This document shows positions 5,844 to 10,028 of a stretch of 10,028 bases of DNA, one piece after another. The DNA is taken from assembly GCA_027019845.1 (NCBI GenBank), contig JALUWE010000318.1, positions 1-10,028 on the forward strand, read 5' to 3'. The position numbers were made by a program, and so were the translations under genes. Numbering within the stretch: the stretch's first letter is position 1; the number at the start of each line of letters is the position of its first letter. This DNA comes from Anaerolineales bacterium (lineage in GTDB: Bacteria > Chloroflexota > Anaerolineae > Anaerolineales > JABWBV01). A model generated the notes under the pieces. The model worked only from the letters and a program-made list of their open reading frames with translations, had not been told where the DNA came from and did not search any database.

Positions 5844-6932
5844 GTGGAGATCAAGCGCATTCTTCTTGTCGATGACGAGCCCAGTGTACTGGCGGTGCTG
5901 AAAAAGAGTCTGGAAAATCTGGACCGGCAGTATCACATCGAAATTGCATTGGACGGCGAAGACGCCTGGTTGCTCCTGGAACAACAGCCTTTCGATCTGG
6001 TCGTTACCGACTACAAAATGGCTGGATTGAACGGCATACAACTGCTTGAACGCATTCGCTCTCTGCAACCCCAAACGCGTGTCATCCTCATCAGCGCCTA
6101 TGGCAGCGACGAACTCGAAGCCCAGGCGCGACGCCTGGAAGCATACGAATACCTCACCAAACCGTTGGAGATCAACACCTTTCGCCAGACGGTGCAACAA
6201 GCACTGGGCGATTTGGCAATCAGCCAGGACGGCCTGCTGGTGCTCTCGGACGCACGCTACCGCCAGGTGGACGATCTGCTGGCACAATTGCAAAAAGATG
6301 TGAGTGCCTCCGGCGTTTGGCTGCTCAACTTAGCCGGACAGTGCATCATACAGCGCGGCAACACACACGACTTCGCAGAAAATGAAATCATCACCCTGCT
6401 TAGCGGCGGAATTTCCACCCTGGTTGAAATCGGTCAGGTACTGGACGGTGCAGAAGAAGCCACCAACCTTGCCTACCGCGAAGGAAAACACTACGACCTC
6501 TATGGCTTGAACGTTGGCACCTCATTGTTATTGATTCTGCTCATCCAGCGGACGGCCTACACCACCCCATTGGGCGCCGTCTGGTACTATGCCCGGCGGA
6601 CCGCTGACCGGCTGAACAAAATCATGGGCGATTCCCGCTTTGCCTCCTCTATGCTGGAGTTAGACCACGATTTCGAACAGAGTGTGGAGGAGGCACTGGA
6701 CCAAATCTTCGACCTTGATCACCACGACGACCACTCCCCCGCGGAGGTAGCAGCCTCCTCAGGCGACACAACCGGCAATGCGCCTGAGCAACTCCCTGCC
6801 TCCCCAGGCAGCCCCCCAGCAGACACAAACGGATTACTCAATTTTGAACAAGCGATAGAAGCCAATATCCTGCCACCAAAATTTGCCGAGCGATTGATGA
6901 ATACCCCGAAAGGAGAGAGTGATGCAGCCTAA
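5844..6932 (+). CDS. response regulator receiver fused to a roadblock/LC7 domain
   Basis: This 362-residue protein has a full receiver domain at about residues 3-120 (D10-D11, phospho-acceptor D56, S84, K106). A roadblock/LC7-like domain follows at about 132-270: the YRQVDDLLAQLQKDV helix, a GVWLLNLAGQCIIQRG strand pair, and the GLNVGTSLLLILLIQR core. The region from 275 is acidic, then Pro/Ser/Gly-rich and probably disordered. It ends in a conserved-looking peptide, FEQAIEANILPPKFAERL. Roadblock domains regulate small GTPases (MglB for MglA), so this looks like a phosphorylation-controlled GTPase regulator. The GTG at 5844 is chosen because AAGGAG (5831-5836) lies 7 nt before it and the receiver begins at once. 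The 3' end overlaps the next gene by 11 nt. Confidence 0.85.
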   Translation: MEIKRILLVDDEPSVLAVLKKSLENLDRQYHIEIALDGEDAWLLLEQQPFDLVVTDYKMAGLNGIQLLERIRSLQPQTRVILISAYGSDELEAQARRLEAYEYLTKPLEINTFRQTVQQALGDLAISQDGLLVLSDARYRQVDDLLAQLQKDVSASGVWLLNLAGQCIIQRGNTHDFAENEIITLLSGGISTLVEIGQVLDGAEEATNLAYREGKHYDLYGLNVGTSLLLILLIQRTAYTTPLGAVWYYARRTADRLNKIMGDSRFASSMLELDHDFEQSVEEALDQIFDLDHHDDHSPAEVAASSGDTTGNAPEQLPASPGSPPADTNGLLNFEQAIEANILPPKFAERLMNTPKGESDAA

Positions 6933-7473
6933 CCCCAGCGGCCCAGCACGTTTACGCAGCGGCCTGATCCTCTACCCCTCGCAAAACCACGCCATCGATG
7001 TAGCGCTTTCAGAGCTGATCGAGCAACTACCCGCGCGCTACGTCTTACTCACTGATGTCAGCGGGCAGGTGATCATCTCACGCGGCCACCACACCGGCCT
7101 GGACCCGGTGCCGCTCGCTTCGCTCGTCGCCGGAGATTTGGCCGCCAACCAGGAGATCGCCCGTCTGCTGGGAGAATATCGCCCCTCTCAGCTCACTCTC
7201 CGAGAAGGCGACACCGCCCATACCTTCACCGTCGAGGCCGGCGCCTACCTGGCCTTGCTTGTGCAAATCGACAGCCACGTCCCCTTGGGGTGGGCACGTA
7301 TTATGGTGCTCCAATGCGCCCAAAAGCTGGCTCAGATAGTAGAAACCCCTCCGCCAGAAACCCAGCACCGTTCCTCGACCTCCGATTCCGCCGAGCACCG
7401 CCTGCTCACCGGCGGCGATGACCTCTCCGATCTGTTCGGCAACGCGCTGGACGAACTTTGGAACCAATCGTAG
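6922..7473 (+). CDS. roadblock/LC7 domain protein
   Basis: This 183-residue protein has a roadblock/LC7-like fold at about residues 22-140: an amphipathic helix DVALSELIEQLP, strands YVLLTDVSGQVIISRG, a second helix around LASLVAGDLAANQEIARLLG, and the strand AGAYLALLVQI. It is expected to be cytoplasmic and to bind the GTPase encoded next. The C-terminal tail is polar and ends in the helix SDLFGNALDELWNQS (N174-A-L-D-E-L-W180), similar to a segment after the roadblock domain of the preceding protein. The ATG at 6922 is preferred over the GTG at 6919 because AGGAG (6911-6915) is then 6 nt away. It starts within the last codons of the preceding gene and stops 7 nt before the GTPase ATG. Confidence 0.82.
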   Translation: MQPNPSGPARLRSGLILYPSQNHAIDVALSELIEQLPARYVLLTDVSGQVIISRGHHTGLDPVPLASLVAGDLAANQEIARLLGEYRPSQLTLREGDTAHTFTVEAGAYLALLVQIDSHVPLGWARIMVLQCAQKLAQIVETPPPETQHRSSTSDSAEHRLLTGGDDLSDLFGNALDELWNQS

Positions 7474-7480
7474 ACCCAAC

Positions 7481-8149
7481 ATGTACATCAACTGGCAACT
7501 ACGCGAACTCAACCTCAAAATTGTATATTATGGCCCGGCGTTGAGCGGCAAAACCACCAACCTGGAGCAAATATACAACCGTGTGCCCGCCGACCGGCGC
7601 AGCGAACTGATATCCCTCAAAACACATGAAGACCGCACCCTGTTTTTCGACTTTTTGCAACTCGAATTGGGCAAGATCAACGGCCTGACTCCTAAATTGC
7701 ACCTGTATACCGTGCCGGGACAGACCTACTACGAAGCCAGCCGCAAACTGGTCTTACGCCGTGCAGATGGCGTCGTCTTCGTGGCCGACTCCGACCCAGC
7801 ACGCGTGCGCGATAATCTGGAGTCCTGGCGCAACATGCAGGCGCATCTCAAAGAGTTTGGGACCTCACTGGACAGCATCGCCCTGGTGGTACAGTTCAAC
7901 AAACAAGACCTGCCCGGCGCGCTTGCTCCCACGGTATACGCTCCCCTGATGGGGCTGCACCACTACCCGGTCATCAAAGCGATTGCCATCCAGCGTATCG
8001 GCGTGTTCGAGACGCTGAAAGCCATCACCCAGCGCGTGATCGCCAATGTGCAGCGCCATGCCGCTCCCTCCGGTACACTCGACCAAAAACACCAACCCCT
8101 TGAAACTCCCTATAATACCCCTGCGAGAACCGGACGTATGCAACCATGA
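7481..8149 (+). CDS. mglA: MglA-like small GTPase
   Basis: This 222-residue protein matches the MglA family closely in its first ~190 residues. The P-loop is GPALSGKT (18-25). Switch I contains LKTHEDRTLFFDFLQLELG, with R52 and T53 at the places of the family's catalytic Arg and Thr. The G3 motif TVPGQTYY has T77 instead of the usual Asp, as in MglA, and Q81. The G4 motif is NKQD (140-143). MglA is a GTP/GDP switch that sets cell polarity in Myxococcus; in non-gliding bacteria its role is less clear. The last ~30 residues form a Pro/Thr-rich tail beyond the core. The ATG at 7481 fits the family N-terminus exactly (MYINWQLRELNLKIVYYGP), although no Shine-Dalgarno precedes it; coupling to the roadblock gene ending 7 nt upstream probably supplies ribosomes. 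Its stop overlaps the next ATG (ATGA). Confidence 0.95.
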   Translation: MYINWQLRELNLKIVYYGPALSGKTTNLEQIYNRVPADRRSELISLKTHEDRTLFFDFLQLELGKINGLTPKLHLYTVPGQTYYEASRKLVLRRADGVVFVADSDPARVRDNLESWRNMQAHLKEFGTSLDSIALVVQFNKQDLPGALAPTVYAPLMGLHHYPVIKAIAIQRIGVFETLKAITQRVIANVQRHAAPSGTLDQKHQPLETPYNTPARTGRMQP

Positions 8150-8541
8150 ACACACAATCCACACCTGCAACCGGCTCATCACAACTGAGCAAAATTCTGC
8201 ACGCCATGAACCAGGCAGGGGGATTCTCCGTCTCGGTCGTCACCGATAGACACGGCTTCCCCCTCGCTTCGGCAGCCGAACCCGGGCAAGACCCCGACAC
8301 CCAGTCCGCTGTGGTCGCCCTGATCCAAAAAACCGCCGGCCAGGCGCAAAACCAACTCGGTCTGGGGCAAACGGATGAGATCAGCCTGTTCGACAACCAG
8401 GGCCGCCGCCTGGTGTGCCGTCTGTTCGAGGCCAATGGACATGCCCTCATTCTGGCTGTGCAAATTCCCAACCGGCATCAGACCTACCGGCGCCTGACCA
8501 ACAACGCCATTCGCCAGATCCGCCGTGTGTGGCGTCTCTAG
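8146..8541 (+). CDS. small roadblock/LC7-like protein
   Basis: This 131-residue protein has the roadblock/LC7 pattern: a first helix (SSQLSKILHAMNQAGG), the strand pair FSVSVVTDRHGFPLAS, the central helix TQSAVVALIQKTAGQAQNQL, and strands EISLFDNQGRRLVCRLFEA and ALILAVQIP. A basic C-terminal helix ends in RRVWRL. It is predicted to be a cytoplasmic dimer that binds the GTPase. Its ATG overlaps the GTPase stop as ATGA, and it has no Shine-Dalgarno of its own, so it should be translationally coupled and made in step with the GTPase. An MglB-like regulator is the simplest reading, but which of the local roadblock proteins is the activating partner cannot be told from sequence alone. Confidence 0.82.
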   Translation: MNTQSTPATGSSQLSKILHAMNQAGGFSVSVVTDRHGFPLASAAEPGQDPDTQSAVVALIQKTAGQAQNQLGLGQTDEISLFDNQGRRLVCRLFEANGHALILAVQIPNRHQTYRRLTNNAIRQIRRVWRL

Positions 8542-8552
8542 GAGTGAAGACC

Positions 8553-9278
8553 ATGCAAGGTAGTCTGAAAGACATGAGCGTGCCGGATTTGATCCAGCAC
8601 ACCTGTCTCGATCGCAAACAAGCCCGTCTGACCCTCCAATCCAATGGCCGTGAGGCAACTTTGTTCTTCGACCAGGGCGAAATTGTCCATGCCCGGCAAG
8701 ACGACATAGAAGGAGAGGAGGTGATCTACCGCATCATCGATTGGCAAGATGGCACATTTACACTGGATGTGGGACAAACATCCCCAAAAAAGACCATCAC
8801 GCGCAGCTGGGCCGGCCTGTTGTTGGACGCCGCACGTGTGATGGACGAAGGCTCTCGAGAAAACAACTTTCCCTCAGATAACGAAAAGGAGGTAAACTTC
8901 ATGGCTACCAAGAAAAAAAGCGAACTGCTGGCCGACTCACTTGCCAATTTGTTGGCCGAATCATCCGACATCACGGGCGCCGCAGTGGTCGGCATCGATG
9001 GACTGGTATATTCGGCCAACGTACCTCAAAAAGATATGGACGAGAACCTGGTCGGCGCTGCATCCGCAGCCATACTCGGTTTGAGCAAGCGTAGCGTGGC
9101 ACAGCTCAAGCGCGGCAACCTCAAGCAAACCCTCATTCAAGGAGATGAAGGCAACATCATTGTCTCTAGCTTGAACGACGAGACTTTGTTTGTCGCCCTC
9201 ACCCCCGCCAACGTCAACCTCGGCATGGCCTTTGCGGAAGTGCGTTCTATCGCCACCGAGTTGAACGACATTCTCTAA
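8553..9278 (+). CDS. DUF4388 (PATAN) domain protein fused in frame to a roadblock/LC7 domain
   Basis: This 241-residue frame starts at an ATG with GGAG at 8541-8544, 8 nt upstream. Residues 1-100 form a DUF4388/PATAN domain: MQGSLKDMSVPDLIQ at the start, ARLTLQSNGREATLFFDQGE with GEIVHARQDDIEG, and the WQDGTFTLD strand. DUF4388 is known from PatA-type response regulators and is associated with MglA-like GTPase systems. A linker of about 16 residues leads to Met117 and a roadblock/LC7 domain (120-241: LADSLANLLAESSDITGAAV, GLVYSANVPQ, ETLFVALTPANVNLGMAFAE). Directly before Met117 is a near-perfect Shine-Dalgarno, so the frame probably yields both a fusion and a free roadblock protein. It could also be two ancestral genes joined by loss of a stop codon. 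Confidence 0.8.
   Translation: MQGSLKDMSVPDLIQHTCLDRKQARLTLQSNGREATLFFDQGEIVHARQDDIEGEEVIYRIIDWQDGTFTLDVGQTSPKKTITRSWAGLLLDAARVMDEGSRENNFPSDNEKEVNFMATKKKSELLADSLANLLAESSDITGAAVVGIDGLVYSANVPQKDMDENLVGAASAAILGLSKRSVAQLKRGNLKQTLIQGDEGNIIVSSLNDETLFVALTPANVNLGMAFAEVRSIATELNDIL
8901..9278 (+). CDS. internal-start product: free roadblock/LC7 (MglB-like) protein
   Basis: Inside the DUF4388-roadblock frame, AAGGAGGT (8886-8893) lies 7 nt before an ATG at 8901, the strongest ribosome binding site in the window. Initiation there gives a 125-residue stand-alone roadblock protein starting MATKKKSELLADSLANLL, a natural N-terminus for this family. The site falls in the interdomain linker, where codons NEKEVNF have no obvious structural role. 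I see no stop codon separating the two parts, so both products share the reading frame. Whether the fusion is also made depends on the upstream start at 8553. Confidence 0.6.
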   Translation: MATKKKSELLADSLANLLAESSDITGAAVVGIDGLVYSANVPQKDMDENLVGAASAAILGLSKRSVAQLKRGNLKQTLIQGDEGNIIVSSLNDETLFVALTPANVNLGMAFAEVRSIATELNDIL

Positions 9279-9417
9279 TCTCACTACTGGTTTTCCGCAC
9301 ATTTTTTCTTCTTTTGCATCTCTGTCTACGGTTACATCCCATCTCAGGAATGGCTCATTCCGAGGAGAAGCACATCTCTCCTGGATGCACCATTTCCCAA
9401 CCAAAGGAGCAAGAAAC

Positions 9418-9891
9418 ATGGCAACCGAAGAAGAAAAAAAGAAAAACCTGGCCCGCATCAACGCCATGATCATCTATGGCCTTGAAAAAGGATTATGGGA
9501 CCTGTTTGGTGAATCTGCCCTGGCAACCACCAACACGGTTGGCGAAGGCATGCTCACCATCCTCGAAAAAACCATGGGCCTGGAGATCAGTGGCGAAGAC
9601 CCACAAGACATCCTGACCGAAATCGGCCGCATTTTCGTAGATGAATACGGCATCGCTACCGACTTCGACATCACCAAAGATGAAAACAACGTCGACTTTG
9701 ATGTGCAAAACTGCGTACTCATGCACGTTGAAAAAGACTTGATCGCGGCGGGTATCAAGCCTTTCGTCTGCCCCTACCTGAACATTGCCGCGGCCGCCAT
9801 GCGCCAACGCATGAACATGAAGACCCGTATCAGCCAATTCGATGTGGATACGGAAGCGCACCGCTGTAAGTTGCAGTTTCAGATGCAGTGA
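9418..9891 (+). CDS. small Cys/His-containing protein of uncertain family, tandem copy 1
   Basis: This 157-residue soluble protein starts at the ATG that follows AAAGGAG (9403-9409) by 8 nt; an ATG 11 codons upstream has no such site. The N-terminus is very charged (MATEEEKKKN), then comes a helical half (NAMIIYGLEKGLWDLFG and LTILEKTMGLEI) and an alpha/beta half with five potential ligands: C99, H103, C118 (in PFVCPYL), H148 and C150. The pattern of strands, PFVCP, helix and a final Cys-containing strand reminds me of V4R (4-vinyl-reductase-like) small-molecule-binding domains, but I cannot confirm membership. It follows the roadblock gene after 139 bp that hold two short hairpins (9347-9361, 9363-9382) without U-tracts, so it could be co-transcribed. 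A second copy begins 98 bp downstream. Confidence 0.7.
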   Translation: MATEEEKKKNLARINAMIIYGLEKGLWDLFGESALATTNTVGEGMLTILEKTMGLEISGEDPQDILTEIGRIFVDEYGIATDFDITKDENNVDFDVQNCVLMHVEKDLIAAGIKPFVCPYLNIAAAAMRQRMNMKTRISQFDVDTEAHRCKLQFQMQ

Positions 9892-9989
9892 TCTGTCTGC
9901 CCCGATGTTCATGGCGTTGATAGGTTGTTTTACCCGGTTTCAATTGTGCGTCTCTTCCAACCAACGATTACCCGATAGGAGAAAGAAAC

Positions 9990-10028
9990 ATGGCAACCGA
10001 AGAAGAAAAAAAGAAAAACCTGGCCCGC
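9990..10028 (+). CDS. start of tandem copy 2 of the Cys/His-containing protein (cut by window edge)
   Basis: The last 39 bases encode MATEEEKKKNLAR and are identical, base for base, to the first 39 bases of the gene at 9418. The upstream sequence is also nearly the same (aggag-N-aagaaac before each ATG, one difference), including the Shine-Dalgarno. The remainder lies outside the window. This is a recent tandem duplication or a gene family under conversion. Confidence 0.8.
   Translation, partial: MATEEEKKKNLAR

Noticed and set aside
8111..8116. Perfect TATAAT near the end of the GTPase gene
   Set aside because: No -35 box at 15-19 bp (AACACC at 17 bp), no extended -10 TG, and the following gene overlaps the GTPase stop, so an internal promoter is not supported.
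9347..9382. Two short hairpins after the DUF4388-roadblock gene as a terminator
   Set aside because: Neither is followed by a U-tract; the only T-run (9302-9307) lies upstream of them and follows no stem.
9426..9445. A-AAA-AAG slippery heptamer in frame near the start of both tandem genes
   Set aside because: It matches the dnaX-type motif, but it lies within the first ten codons. I see no stimulatory stem and no benefit of early frameshifting; Lys/Glu-rich coding explains it.

Overview
The window looks like a GC-rich bacterial chromosome segment, most likely from the Chloroflexota (Anaerolineae or a related class). This is an inference from several things: an MglA-type GTPase surrounded by many roadblock/LC7 proteins, a DUF4388 (PATAN) domain, a tRNA without an encoded CCA end, and abundant degenerate short tandem repeats. 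No 16S rRNA or other taxonomic marker is present.

Left part (1-1282). The 3' end of a multi-spanning membrane protein gene runs off the left edge. It carries two degenerate heptanucleotide arrays inside its coding sequence. After its stop come a nonamer tandem array, a long stem that can terminate transcription from both sides, and tRNA-Pro(CGG) on the minus strand with a near-consensus sigma-70 promoter. A strong minus-strand terminator follows.

Middle (1283-3213). A minus-strand gene encodes a TadE/TadG-like secreted or anchored protein with a glycine/asparagine-rich, beta-helix-like C-terminal half. Its promoter has the layout of a PhoB/OmpR-activated promoter: 7-4-7 direct repeats, 10 bp, then a -10 box. 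The rest of this 570-bp intergenic stretch holds two copies of a palindromic MITE-like repeat joined by another heptamer array. A weak promoter and a possible six-codon leader ORF precede the next operon.

Right part (3214-10028). A plus-strand gene cluster encodes what appears to be one signalling system. In order: a soluble GAF-GAF histidine-kinase-like protein with an intact H-box but degenerate N, G1 and G2 boxes; a receiver plus winged-helix response regulator; a receiver-roadblock fusion; a roadblock protein; an MglA-like GTPase; another roadblock protein; a DUF4388-roadblock protein with a strong internal ribosome binding site; and two tandem copies of a small Cys/His-containing protein of unresolved family, the second cut off by the window edge. 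Several gene pairs overlap or nearly touch, which suggests translational coupling. The layout resembles the actinobacterial 'conservons' (sensor-kinase-like protein, roadblock proteins, small GTPase). Here it has true response regulators and four roadblock domains for one GTPase. The likely logic is that the kinase-like sensor and receivers relay a signal to roadblock proteins, which set the nucleotide state of the GTPase. The winged-helix regulator could add a transcriptional output. That wiring is inference.
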